This document shows positions 45,212 to 54,590 of a stretch of 55,558 bases of DNA, piece by piece. The position numbers were made by a program, and so were the translations under genes. The notes under the pieces are model-generated. The model did not search any database. It worked only from the letters and a program-made list of their open reading frames with translations, and was not told where the DNA came from. This DNA is from Acidisphaera sp. L21 (lineage in GTDB: Bacteria; Pseudomonadota; Alphaproteobacteria; Acetobacterales; Acetobacteraceae). The stretch covers positions 1 to 55,558 of the forward strand of contig NZ_LMUY01000081.1 in NCBI RefSeq assembly GCF_009765685.1, written 5' to 3'. Position 1 is the stretch's first letter. Each line of letters starts with the position of its first letter.

Positions 45212-45460
45212 ATGGCGGACGCAGGAGAACAGAGGACGCCGGCGGCAGCCGAGGTGGAGACTCCCGCGGACTTCCTGGCGAACCTGGGCAACGCGCTTCG
45301 CGGAAAGGAGAATGTAGACGTCGGCCTGGCAGATATCCTTGCGAAACACCTACTTACTGCTTCGCCAGCCGTTGACGCGCTCTCGAAAGCCAAGGACGCC
45401 ATCCTGAAACTCGCAGCCGAACGCGCCGACCCCCCAAATCCGGAGGCGGCCAATGGCTGA
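45212..45460 (+). CDS. 82-residue partner of the SMC-like ATPase
   Basis: A small acidic, alanine-rich helical protein (TPADFLANLGNALRG, DVGLADILAKHLLTA, DALSKAKDAILKLA). ATG at 45212 with GGGAGG nine bases upstream; the frame runs open to 44843 but the sequence before 45212 looks non-coding. Its stop codon lies inside the ATPase start (8-base overlap), which indicates fixed stoichiometry. I recognise no family; by position it could be an adaptor or inhibitor of the ATPase. Confidence 0.7.
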   Translation: MADAGEQRTPAAAEVETPADFLANLGNALRGKENVDVGLADILAKHLLTASPAVDALSKAKDAILKLAAERADPPNPEAANG

Positions 45461-47936
45461 CCCTTACTTCCTCCAGTCCTTGGTCCTTTCCGGGTTCCGC
45501 GCCTATCTCCAACCGAAGACGTTCGATTTCAGCAAGAAGCGTTGCCTGGCGATCTTCGCGCCTAACGGCAGCGGCAAATCCAGCGTTGTCGATGCGCTGG
45601 AATTCATGTTCTCCAAGGACGGAACGCTCGAAAGGCTCGGACAGCGCGCCATCAACAACCAGGCCGGCCCCGTGGCGCTGGCGCATAATCTGGCTGAGGA
45701 GGCGAAGATCGCGCCGGCGATCACGATGGGCGTCGTCTCGGGCAAGGATGCCGTGAATGGTAGCCGATCGGCGACAGGGGCGAAGCGGCCGATACCGGCA
45801 GTAGCCACGACTGTGAACGCCTGCTTCGCGGTGCCGCCGATCATTCGCGGGCACGCGCTGCGTACCTTCGTCGAAATCCATACGCCCGAACAACGCTACG
45901 CGGATGTCGCCAATTGGCTGCAACTCGGCCCGCTGGTCGAGGTTCAGAAGAATATTCGTGCGCTGCGCGCGCAGATAAAGGCTGCGGCCGAGGACGAGAC
46001 GGCGCTGCAGCGCGTGGACACCCAGCTTGCCAGGGAGACGGCCCAGGTGGTGAAAGCCTGGGATTCGGCGGCGGTGCTTGCCCACGCCAATACGTCGGTC
46101 CTGGCGCCGCTCGATCCGGCGTTGGTGCTTACGGCGCTGGCGGCTAGTGATCTGGCCTATCTCGAACTGGAAGCGCGCGCCAAGGCCGAGGAGAACAAGA
46201 TCGGACTCGCGGGCCTGCGTCAGATTCGCAATGCGGCAGCCGCCTTGTGGGCGGAGACGACGGACGCGGCGAGCGGTGAGATCGTCGTCATCGGCACGAT
46301 TCCGACCTTCGGGGCGGCTGTCGCGACGCTGTCGGCGGCGGAGAGTAAGGAAACGGAAGAGCGCGGCAAGGCGGCGAGCACCGTGTTTCAGGCTTTGTGG
46401 AAAGCCGCAGAACCGCTTTTCGCCGAAGGCGGGCCGGCACCCATGGTTTGCCCGGTTTGTGCAACGCCCGTCGCGGACACGGCGGCAGGCAGCCCCGAGA
46501 CGATCCGGACACATATCGCCAAGCATCTCGAAGAACTGGCCGACTACGCCGCCGCCAAGAAGGCACTCGACGAGGCCAGGACGGTGGCGACCAAGGCCCA
46601 TACCCAATTGGTGGCGGCGCTGCCGGGGCTGATTGGCCTGCTTGGCAGCGGTGAGGCCGCGCTGAAAACCGATCTCATCTCGTATCAAGCGGGCATCGCC
46701 GGTTGGCCGCAGAGTGCAGTGCCGGCCTCGGCCGATATTGTCGCGGTGATCGTCAAGCTGCTCGCTACGGTCGATCAGGCCATTGTCGACATCGAGTTGA
46801 AGCAAGGTGACCACACCTATATCAAGGCCAAGGCGAAGATCGATCGGCTGCTGGAGCTGCAGGCCGAGCGCGATCTCGGGTTACGGACGCGCGACGAATT
46901 GGTGAAGCTCTCGGACGCCCTGACGGCGCAGGCAGCGACCATTTCGGCCGAAATCCGTAAGAAGGTCCAGGCGCTGCTCAACAAGCTTCAGACGCCGATG
47001 AACGACATCTATAAACTAGTCCAGGGGGCTGGCGCCACGCCGGTCCGGCTGGAATTGCCGGCAGAAGACGATACGAACCAGCAGCGACTCAATCTGCTGA
47101 TCGATTTTGCCAAAAACCGAACCGGTGTGCAGCCCGGTGGCTATTTGAGCGATTCCCAGATTCATTCGCTAGCGCTGGCGCTGCGAATGGCGGCGATCAA
47201 GCAGTTCAACGCCGGCGCACCCATCATCGCACTGGACGACATCGTCACGTCCTATGACGCCGATCATCGCCGCACCATCGCCGGTCTCATCGCGAGCCGG
47301 TTCGGAGACTGCCAGATCCTGATCACCACTCATGACGAGCGGTTCTTCAACTACTTGAAGGACCAGCTTGAGGCGAAGACGTGGCACTTCACCCGGATCA
47401 TTGGGCTCGACCCTGCCTATGGTCCACGTTTCGCTGACCACAAGGTCAGCGACGGGATGATCGAGGCGCGTTGGGCGGATGCCCAGTCGGCAGCCAACGA
47501 GATGCGCCAGGCCGAGGAGGAGTGGCTCCTGGGTATGTGCCGGGATTTCGGGGTTAGCGTGCGCATCCGGCCGCTGGAGAAGGCTTATTCATACGAGCGC
47601 AGCGAACTGGCCTTGGCGCTGGCCGGGTTGCTCAAGGACGCCAAGCTGGAGCCGACTTTAGTGCCGGGCGTCAACAATCGGTTTCTCGCGAGTTTAGCGA
47701 AGGGCGAGATCGAGAATTTCGGAAGCCATTTCCAGGATGGACCGTATGGCGACGGCTCGATCGGCGACGAGAAGGCGCGTTGGGAGGAATTCAAAGCCTT
47801 CCGGGCCCAGTTCACCTGCAAGAAATGCAACCGGACCAAATTCCAGAGACCCTTTACTCTGAAGAGACCCGTCTGCGCCCATGACGGCTGCGAGGCGCAA
47901 TTCGAATTCGTTGTGCCAACGCTAGTAGCGCAGTAA
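45453..47936 (+). CDS. SMC/Rad50-like ATPase with zinc hook and C-terminal zinc ribbon
   Basis: An 827-residue RecF/SMC-class ATPase. The N-terminal Walker A is AIFAPNGSGKSSVVDALEF (about 33-51). A short coiled-coil arm is interrupted by a CPVC hook (about 333-336). The signature motif LSDSQIHSLALALRMA (about 565), Walker B PIIALDDIVTSYD (about 589) and switch His LITTHDERFF follow. A tail of about 180 residues ends in a zinc ribbon (CKKC...CAHDGC). Unlike Rad50 there is no partner nuclease gene next to it; the gene downstream is an HD-GHKL ATPase. A sensor of foreign or damaged DNA is the likely role. Confidence 0.8.
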   Translation: MADPYFLQSLVLSGFRAYLQPKTFDFSKKRCLAIFAPNGSGKSSVVDALEFMFSKDGTLERLGQRAINNQAGPVALAHNLAEEAKIAPAITMGVVSGKDAVNGSRSATGAKRPIPAVATTVNACFAVPPIIRGHALRTFVEIHTPEQRYADVANWLQLGPLVEVQKNIRALRAQIKAAAEDETALQRVDTQLARETAQVVKAWDSAAVLAHANTSVLAPLDPALVLTALAASDLAYLELEARAKAEENKIGLAGLRQIRNAAAALWAETTDAASGEIVVIGTIPTFGAAVATLSAAESKETEERGKAASTVFQALWKAAEPLFAEGGPAPMVCPVCATPVADTAAGSPETIRTHIAKHLEELADYAAAKKALDEARTVATKAHTQLVAALPGLIGLLGSGEAALKTDLISYQAGIAGWPQSAVPASADIVAVIVKLLATVDQAIVDIELKQGDHTYIKAKAKIDRLLELQAERDLGLRTRDELVKLSDALTAQAATISAEIRKKVQALLNKLQTPMNDIYKLVQGAGATPVRLELPAEDDTNQQRLNLLIDFAKNRTGVQPGGYLSDSQIHSLALALRMAAIKQFNAGAPIIALDDIVTSYDADHRRTIAGLIASRFGDCQILITTHDERFFNYLKDQLEAKTWHFTRIIGLDPAYGPRFADHKVSDGMIEARWADAQSAANEMRQAEEEWLLGMCRDFGVSVRIRPLEKAYSYERSELALALAGLLKDAKLEPTLVPGVNNRFLASLAKGEIENFGSHFQDGPYGDGSIGDEKARWEEFKAFRAQFTCKKCNRTKFQRPFTLKRPVCAHDGCEAQFEFVVPTLVAQ

Positions 47937-47960
47937 CCTTTTTTTCTCGTCGAGGATTAT

Positions 47961-50573
47961 ATGACTGTCAGCGGGCCAGATTTTCGTCAAACGTGGCTTT
48001 GGCGACAGGCGTTTTTAACTCCACGCTCGGATAGCACTACTGAAGAGCAGGAGTTCTTCAGGACACAATACCTATCGATTCGAGAACGCGCAGCGCAGCT
48101 CGTTTCTCGGATTGCAGTCGATTTGCCGGGGATGACCGTCCACGACATCAGCCACTTGGATGCTCTGTGGGATACGGCTTCTTCGGTTGCTGAGGGTGCG
48201 ATCAACGTCAATCCAGCGGAGGCGTTTGTTCTCGGCGCGAGCATCCTTTTGCACGATGCCGCGATGAGCTTGGCGGCATACCCCGGTGGCTTGGCGGAAG
48301 TCAGGACAACGGTCGCATGGAAGGATGCTATCGCGCGCCTCGCATTGGCCTCAGAGGAAAGCGCCGGCGAGAAGTTTGATGTCGAAAACCCGCCAGACGC
48401 TATCGTGCAACGGATCGTCCCAGATGTCCTCCGTCGACTGCATGCAGAGCGCGCCCAAGAACTCGCCGAACAAGCGTGGCGCACTGCGGACGGGTCGCAG
48501 GTATATCTTGTTGAGGATTCGGATTTGCGCAGGTTCTATGGGCCGACAGTTGGTCAGGTCGCCCACAGTCACTGGTGGTCTGTACAAAAGCTCGAACAGG
48601 AATTTTCGGAAGATCTCGGCGCTCTTGCAAGTCGGACACTCAATCGGGTTGATAGGGTAAAGCTCGCTTGTCTGCTACGTATTGCAGATGCCTTGCACCT
48701 CGACAGCCGTCGCGCTCCAAGATTTCTTCGCGCGATCACGAATCCAAGTGGTATTTCAGCCCTCCACTGGTCGTTTCAGGAACGATTGGCTAGGCCGCAT
48801 ATTGAACTCGACGCCGTGGTGTTCACCACTGGCCAGCCTTTCGGGCGAGAGGACGCAGAAGCTTGGTGGCTGGCGTATGACACATTGAATGCTGTCGATC
48901 GCGAGCTTCGGGACGTTGATCTGCTCTTGCAAGGCCGCGGTCGTGAGGTCTTAAAGGCAAGACGGGTTAAAGGCGCAGGATCGCCGGAAATGCTTGCCCG
49001 CTCAGTCCAGACTCGGGGTTGGCGCCCGGTCGATGCCCGTCTTCAGGTTTCGGATGTTCCCCGCATCGTAGAAAACCTCGGCGGATCGAAGCTCTATGGC
49101 AATGATCCGACCGTCGCACTTCGCGAGCTGATTCAGAACGCGGCCGACGCGGTACAGGCCAGGCGAAAATATCAGAAGCGCGCCGCCGACTGGGGACTCA
49201 TTACGGTCGGATTGCTCTCGGAAGGCAACCGGTTTTGGCTGGTTGTTGAGGACAACGGCATCGGCATGTCTGAACAGGTGCTCACCGGCCCGCTACTTGA
49301 TTTCGGAACGTCGTTTTGGCGGTCTCCCCTCGCAATGGAGGAGTTTCCCGGGCTGATGGCCGCGGGGATGCATGCCATCGGCCGGTTTGGAATCGGATTC
49401 TTCTCAGTCTTCATGCTTGGGCCCGTTGTTCGCGTCTATTCGCGACGTTGCGACAAGGGACAAGAAACAAGCCGATTGTTGGAATTTCGTGGCGGCACAA
49501 GCGCGCGGCCAATTCTATCGCCTGTCCTCGGCGAGCCCGTGCCAATCGATGGCGGTACGCGCGTGGAGGTTTTGTTGAAAGACAATCCATTTCAGGCGGG
49601 CGGTCTTCTTTACATCAACTCTTATTCTAAGCGGACCATGCCATTGGCTGCGCTCGTAGGCGCGGTGGCTCCCAATCTCGACGTTACGATCGAGACCATG
49701 GTGAAAGAAGGCAGCCAACCGGTCGCGCGGCCGGGCGATTGGTTGAAAATCAGCGACTTCGATCTCATCCGTCGACTGAATCCAAACGTCGATCGCCCCG
49801 AAGCTGAGGCTCCAAAGGCGGATCGGGCGCTGATGCAGCCCATAGAAGGTGCTGACAATCAGGTGTTTGGACGGGCCTTCATTTCACCGTCGAGGTACTC
49901 GTATTCGGCAGACGGCGGCTGGGTGACCATTTCCGGACTGCGTGCTGGCAGGCTGCACAATGTCGAGGGTGTATTGCTCGGCGAGGCGGTGACCGCCGCC
50001 CGCGATGCGGCTCAACCACTCGCTACAAAGGAGGCGCTTGCGCGATGGGCGTCGAAGCAGGCCGAATTGATCGTAGAATCTGTAAAGGACGAAGAGCGTC
50101 AGGCGCGTTCAGCGGAAGTCGTGCTTGAGTGTGGTGGCAATATTGGAAACCTCAAGTTCGTCAAGTGGGGAACGGATTGGCTGACCACGGGTGAATTCCA
50201 GGACCGGCTTCGCTCCTCTACGGAAATTGCCGTCAGTTTTGATGGCGAGTTTGACTACGACGAGGAGCAAGATGATGTTCATCCCAAGGAGTTTCGTGAA
50301 GATTTTGAAGGTGCTGAAGATATAGCCTTGGTGCTCAAGCACGACGGCGGCATTTGGAGGGCCAATAATAGTAGCTGGCCGAGATCTGTCACCGGTCTGC
50401 CCAGATGGAGTGATTCGAACGTCGCCGCTTATGCCAGAGATCTTATCCGGCGAGCGTGGGGCGAGGCTCTCCAGGAGGACGAAGAGGACCGCGTTGTCGG
50501 CAAGGTTCGTTATTCCGATATCACCCGCCACGTGACGGTGTTTCGCGCTGCTGAAGAAGATGAGCCATTCTGA
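47961..50573 (+). CDS. HD-domain plus GHKL (Hsp90-like) ATPase fusion
   Basis: An 870-residue protein. The N-terminal HD hydrolase is visible as MTVHDISHLDALWD (about 58-71) and ILLHDAAMS (about 95-103). The GHKL ATPase of Hsp90 type follows: N box ALRELIQNAADAVQ (about 385-398), G1 VVEDNGIGMSEQV (about 426-438), G2 GRFGIGFFSVFML (about 474-486). The C-terminal half is probably a middle/substrate domain with an acidic tail (YDEEQDD). HD plus Hsp90-like pairings occur in NTP-dependent bacterial conflict systems; a switchable nuclease or phosphohydrolase is inferred. The stop overlaps the next start (TGATG). Confidence 0.8.
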   Translation: MTVSGPDFRQTWLWRQAFLTPRSDSTTEEQEFFRTQYLSIRERAAQLVSRIAVDLPGMTVHDISHLDALWDTASSVAEGAINVNPAEAFVLGASILLHDAAMSLAAYPGGLAEVRTTVAWKDAIARLALASEESAGEKFDVENPPDAIVQRIVPDVLRRLHAERAQELAEQAWRTADGSQVYLVEDSDLRRFYGPTVGQVAHSHWWSVQKLEQEFSEDLGALASRTLNRVDRVKLACLLRIADALHLDSRRAPRFLRAITNPSGISALHWSFQERLARPHIELDAVVFTTGQPFGREDAEAWWLAYDTLNAVDRELRDVDLLLQGRGREVLKARRVKGAGSPEMLARSVQTRGWRPVDARLQVSDVPRIVENLGGSKLYGNDPTVALRELIQNAADAVQARRKYQKRAADWGLITVGLLSEGNRFWLVVEDNGIGMSEQVLTGPLLDFGTSFWRSPLAMEEFPGLMAAGMHAIGRFGIGFFSVFMLGPVVRVYSRRCDKGQETSRLLEFRGGTSARPILSPVLGEPVPIDGGTRVEVLLKDNPFQAGGLLYINSYSKRTMPLAALVGAVAPNLDVTIETMVKEGSQPVARPGDWLKISDFDLIRRLNPNVDRPEAEAPKADRALMQPIEGADNQVFGRAFISPSRYSYSADGGWVTISGLRAGRLHNVEGVLLGEAVTAARDAAQPLATKEALARWASKQAELIVESVKDEERQARSAEVVLECGGNIGNLKFVKWGTDWLTTGEFQDRLRSSTEIAVSFDGEFDYDEEQDDVHPKEFREDFEGAEDIALVLKHDGGIWRANNSSWPRSVTGLPRWSDSNVAAYARDLIRRAWGEALQEDEEDRVVGKVRYSDITRHVTVFRAAEEDEPF

Positions 50574-51282
50574 TGGGGCGTTCCAAGCCCGTCGACTTGG
50601 CTACCCGCAGCTTCGAGAAGCAAGGCGACGCCACGGACTTCTTCAAGGCCATGTTGAACCGTACCGACCCGGCGAGAGGGTCAGAGACGAGGACGGCCTT
50701 GATGTCGCGGCCCTTCTCGAACGTCACACTGAATATGCTGCAAAGGTGGGCTGCGGCGTCAGCCACTTTCAGGTCATGATGACCGAGCACGGAACGCAAT
50801 GTTTCCGGGTCATCCGTGCTGAAGGTAGCGGCACGGATTTCTCCTATCTGCATTGTATCGCGCAACGCGCGCCCAGCCGAAAGCAGGAGGTGAGCCAGGC
50901 CTTCCGGCGAGTAGCGAGGTTCGATCTTTATCGTGCGCGGGATACGTTCTTCGCGGCCCAGGTCGGCACCGATGGGCGTGTGTCCTGCGCCGTGACGGGC
51001 GAATGGGTGGCGTGCGACTCCGGTCACATGGACCATCGCCAGCCGATGACCTTCGAGGTCATTGTCACGACATTCCTCGCTGGACGAGGCATCGCGTTGG
51101 CAGATGTGCCGCTGACCGTTGGCCAGGACGATCAGGTCTCGCCGGAAGTCACCGACGAAGCGCTCGGCGAGGCGTTCCGCAGCTACCACACGGCAGTGGC
51201 GCGGCTGGATTTCGTGAAGGACACCGTCAACCTCGCGCAGGCCAGTCGCCACCGTTTGAAGCCGGGGCGCATCACGCTATGA
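50573..51282 (+). pseudogene. DUF3223 (DCL) protein with HNH-like tail, single-base frameshift
   Basis: The first frame reads RSFEKQGDATDFFKAMLNR. At 50660-50662 the family sequence jumps one frame to YRPGERVRDEDGLDVAALLERH, CGVSHFQVM and CFRVIRAEGSGTDFSYLHC. Inserting one T (CGT TAC) restores a single reading frame of about 236 residues. The C-terminal half has a Cys/Asp-His arrangement (VSCAVTGEWV, GHMDHRQPMTFEVIV) reminiscent of HNH nucleases. It is coupled to genes on both sides, which argues the gene was functional until recently or that the base is missing from the assembly. Confidence 0.75.
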
Positions 51283-52097
51283 GCTGGATGATTGAAGAAG
51301 ATGACAAGCGCAGCCTGTCGCGTACGGTCGTTGACCTCGAATCTGTGGCGACGTGGCCTGCCGAACTGCTGGCGTATTTGGATGCGCATCACGAGGTGTT
51401 TCTCGATTGGGCGAACGGCCCTGTTCGCGTGGACGCGGCAACTTACGACCGAGCAATCTATGGACTGATCGATGCGGTGCAGCCTTACGCCATCGTTGGT
51501 TGGCATTGCACGCGTCTGACCGACCGGGAGAGCGCTGCAATTGGTAAGAGCGGCATGTCGTTGCCGGATGCTGCAATGCTGATCCGCCGCATCGATGCCG
51601 CGGTTGAGGAAGGGCTTTTGACCGCAGCCGTGGGTGAGCGGCTTAAGGCCAAGAATCAGGCTCACGAGCCCAATAGGGCCGGAATGGTCTGGTTCTGTTT
51701 CTTTCCGCCGCGCTTGGCCGGCGAAAGCGGTATCGGCGATTTGCTCCGGTTGTGGGGTGGCGAAGCGCTTTATAACTCGCACGATCGGCACCTGGAGACA
51801 GTGGCGGCTTTGCGTTACGTAGGGACGCCGTCGATCGTCGAGGCGGAGGTACCGATCGCTTTTCTCGAGCCGCATGGCGGATTGGCATTCAAGGTGGTGC
51901 GCCGATATTTGATCTCTCACGGATATGAAACGCGGGAGCCTTGCGAGCATGAGGATCGGGTGAAGCAACCACTGCCCGCGGGCTGTATCCGCCGGGTGGT
52001 GAGTTTTCCGACCACCGACTTCATGGTGCTGTCTGGCAGCGAGTCTTGGCGTGAATCGCTGATCCACCCTCGGAGAGGACACCCGGCGAATGGCTGA
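51279..52097 (+). CDS. Last gene of the operon: 272-residue protein of unknown function
   Basis: The ATG overlaps the preceding stop codon (ATGA). The centre reads YAIVGWHCTRLTDRESAAIG with a following GM..P pattern, then MVWFCFFPPRL and LLRLWGGEALYNSHD. The His-Cys-Thr-Arg stretch followed by a Gly-rich turn is reminiscent of ADP-ribosyltransferase-fold entry strands, and WGGEALY could supply a late Glu. That is a by-eye impression only. No membrane segment or signal is seen. The upstream start at 50853 is out of context and rejected. Confidence 0.65.
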   Translation: MSWMIEEDDKRSLSRTVVDLESVATWPAELLAYLDAHHEVFLDWANGPVRVDAATYDRAIYGLIDAVQPYAIVGWHCTRLTDRESAAIGKSGMSLPDAAMLIRRIDAAVEEGLLTAAVGERLKAKNQAHEPNRAGMVWFCFFPPRLAGESGIGDLLRLWGGEALYNSHDRHLETVAALRYVGTPSIVEAEVPIAFLEPHGGLAFKVVRRYLISHGYETREPCEHEDRVKQPLPAGCIRRVVSFPTTDFMVLSGSESWRESLIHPRRGHPANG

Positions 52098-52334
52098 GCG
52101 ACGTAGCGAGAGAAATAAAATGAATCGACTTTTCGGGGCTGCTCAGTCGGTGATGCAACTCGCGTAGCGTGTCGGAAATCCCGAGATTGCGTGCGGAAGG
52201 AGGTCGCGGCTGGCTAAACCAATCCCGCATGGCACGCTCTATCTCGATCCGCAGCTTGATGACCGACATCAACGGAAACTCGCGGGCTAGTTCCTCCAGG
52301 GTTGGGAGGTCCTGCTGAAGTAGCGGTGGTAAGT

Positions 52335-54052
52335 GTCAGTTTCCACTAAAGAGGCTCTGCGTCAGAGTTGGTGCAACGGCAGCATACGTGCCTGCAAGAG
52401 GTCGCGACTGGCCCAGCCATACATAGCGCGTTTCAGGGTTTTGAGGCGATTAATTTGCCCCTCAACTTGTCCACTACTCCATGGATAAGCAATAGCATTA
52501 CGAACGGCATCTAGGTCGTGGTTTAGTGTCTTCGCAAAACGCTGCAGAGCGTAGATCCCCGACTGCATGGCGTCGGCCGTCCATCGGGAGAGGCCCTCGG
52601 GCTTACGGCTACGAAGCAACGCTCGAAACTGAAGAGATAGCCGGCGCATGATCCGAAATCCGGGCAAGGTGTCCTTCAGCAGGTCGAGTATGAGTAATTG
52701 GCGTTGGCTGAGCATCGGACGAGGTTTCATGCAAATTGCCGCCGCAACAAGGGCCGAGATTCTTGTGTTTGTCGTGGGGTCGACGGGAAGGACTAGCCTG
52801 CCACCGTTCGAGTGGTGGAACACAGGACCCGCCGTTCTCCAGGAGGATACATACTCTGCCAATCTGGAGCGGCAGCCCGTATAGCCAAGTCGCCGAACTT
52901 CATCCAACAACCACCGAATCTGCGTCACCCCCTCTGCCCACCGACGGGATAGATAGGAGTGATAGGAACTCGGACTCGCAGTTGTCGGGGCCATCTTGTT
53001 TCGCTCGGGTAGGTTATCAAGCCGGATCCATTTGTCGACGCGGTTTCGGCTCAACCCGGTGGCTCTCACGATAGACGAGGCCGTCCGCCCAATGGTGTAG
53101 AGGGTCTTCACATGATTGAACAGCTCAAGCATGGCGTGGCGGCCTTCCTGCGCAACGACTTCCTTCTGCTCGGCAATTTCTCCAACGATCGGTGGCGCCG
53201 AGACGGATCGAAGGGGAGCGTGGTGGCGGCTTAGTTGCTGCTCCAATCGCTCGCGCAGATTGTCGATCAAATGAAATCGGTCATCAACCTGTCGGGCTTG
53301 CGGAGCGCCCAAACGAGCGCCTTCTGCGTAAAGCCCGTATCGGTCACGGCAAACAATTTCCACGCTCGGATGCTGGCGCAGCCATTTCGCGACGCTGGCG
53401 GCTGATCGATCCGGTAGCACGTCCGCCACGGTGCGGGCCTCCAGATCGACCATGATGGTTCCGTAGCTCTGCCCTTTCGTCCAGGCCCAGTCATCAATGC
53501 CCACGACCCGTAGGGGTTTGGCGCCGATCGGCGGGCTACCGCGCGCTGCAGGTGTCGCAGGATAGTGTTGTCGCTTGCTATCATTCCGAGCTTTCCCAAC
53601 AGTCGCTCGGCTGGCCGGAAGCCGGCACCGCGGCCGAAGGCCCCAAGAATCTCCACTAGCGGATGGCTCCATCGGGCATGCGGCTGCGCCAATTCGCCCA
53701 ACCGCTCTGCGAAGATGCGACGTCTACAATCCGCGTCGCGGCATCGCCATCGCCCGGTAGTGATATTCAGGCGGACGGGGACGCCTTGGATGGGCATATC
53801 CCACAAGCGCCGTCCGTAATGGCTGTGACGAAACGTGGACAGTGTATTACAGACGGGGCAAGCAGGGCTCGATCGGCTCTCTGCGTGGATCACCCATTGG
53901 TCGGTCTCTCGCTCTATGTTCCTAATTTCTAGGTCGGATCTCGAAAGTCGAAGCTGTTTGTTGGGCATCAACGGAATCCGGGGTCGCGTTGCCGGATTCA
54001 AAAGGCGGGCTTGCACCAACTTTGACGCAGAACCTCATCAACGAAAACTCAC
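52335..54052 (-). mobile_element. ISL3-family insertion sequence, transposase frameshifted
   Basis: Terminal inverted repeats are clear: the left core at 52351-52375 (GAGGCTCTGCGTCAGAGTTG...) and the right core at 54012-54036 read inward as GAGGTTCTGCGTCAAAGTTG..., with two mismatches in 25. The similarity extends outward to a TGTnAGTTT end on both sides, giving the limits quoted with an uncertainty of a few bases. I could not confirm a target duplication. The element lies just after the five-gene operon, in opposite orientation. Confidence 0.75.
52362..53968 (-). pseudogene. ISL3-family transposase, frameshifted
   Basis: The first frame (start 53968, MPNKQLRLSRSD) has the N-terminal zinc ribbon (CPVCNTLSTFRHSHYGRR, CRDADCRRRIF). 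At about 53520-53545 the match moves to the second frame, which carries the catalytic core (GIDDWAWTKGQSYGTIMVD, VCRDRYGLYAEG, QVDDRFHL) and a C-terminal end with SSGQVEGQINRLKTLKR containing the last Glu. ISL3 transposases are normally one frame, so this copy is probably inactive. Confidence 0.8.
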
Positions 54053-54086
54053 AGCCATTGACCGATTGGATGCGCCCGTGCTGCTG

Positions 54087-54566
54087 TCAGGAACGCCATG
54101 CCCATTCAGGCACGCCTTGATTTTGTCGCAGTCGGACCCGCTGCAGTCCCAAGGCGGTATAAATAGTCTTGGAATCAGGGCTGCCCGATATCGTAATCCC
54201 AGGAAGACTTGCGACCGCCTCCGCCCTAAATCGGGCTGGAAGTATTGGATCGCCGGGCTGCAAGTAAGCGGCAGTCCACCACGTCGATATGCTGTCTTCT
54301 GCCGCGGTGAGGGCCTCGGCCGAGGGAAGACGGTCGCGCTTGCTGACCTGGTTTACCCGCCGATCAGTCGGCATCAAATTCCACAGATCGCTGCATGGCC
54401 ACGCCGACCAAGGTAAGCAATGATCGACATCGAGATTATCGGCAGTCAGGCGCTTTCCGCTCCAGACGCAGTGAACGATGTGGCCTTCAGTCATAAGCGT
54501 TAGCGCTCGGGCCCGTGGGAAAGCGACGTCGCGCGCGGGGTCCGACCATGTCATAGCGGCGGCCAT
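54087..54566 (-). CDS. HNH endonuclease, split from the upstream methyltransferase
   Basis: A 159-residue protein. The HNH nuclease is at about 30-75: HCVWSGKRL, DVDHCLPWSAWPCSDLWNL and PTDRRVNQ give the H-N-H layout. The helical region that follows contains KRDRLPSAEALTAAE. It lies in the same reading frame as the methyltransferase gene, separated by one TAG codon and eight further codons (54567-54593). In relatives I recall these two domains as one polypeptide. No strong ribosome binding site stands at a normal distance before its ATG. Confidence 0.75.
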   Translation of the reverse strand: MAAAMTWSDPARDVAFPRARALTLMTEGHIVHCVWSGKRLTADNLDVDHCLPWSAWPCSDLWNLMPTDRRVNQVSKRDRLPSAEALTAAEDSISTWWTAAYLQPGDPILPARFRAEAVASLPGITISGSPDSKTIYTALGLQRVRLRQNQGVPEWAWRS

Positions 54567-54590
54567 GGCGCCTATATCGATGCTCCTTTG

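Noticed and set aside
45354-46814. 486-codon minus-strand frame opposite the SMC-like ATPase
   Set aside because: Antisense shadow; the product is Arg/Gln-rich with no fold pattern, while the plus strand has Walker A and the CPVC hook.
45212-47936. Calling the small protein plus SMC-like ATPase a Lamassu system
   Set aside because: The size and order of partners differ, no LmuA-type effector is recognisable, and the following genes are not Lamassu components.
50853-51278. Upstream extension of the last operon gene
   Set aside because: It overlaps the DUF3223-HNH gene in another frame; the ATGA overlap at 51279 gives the natural start.
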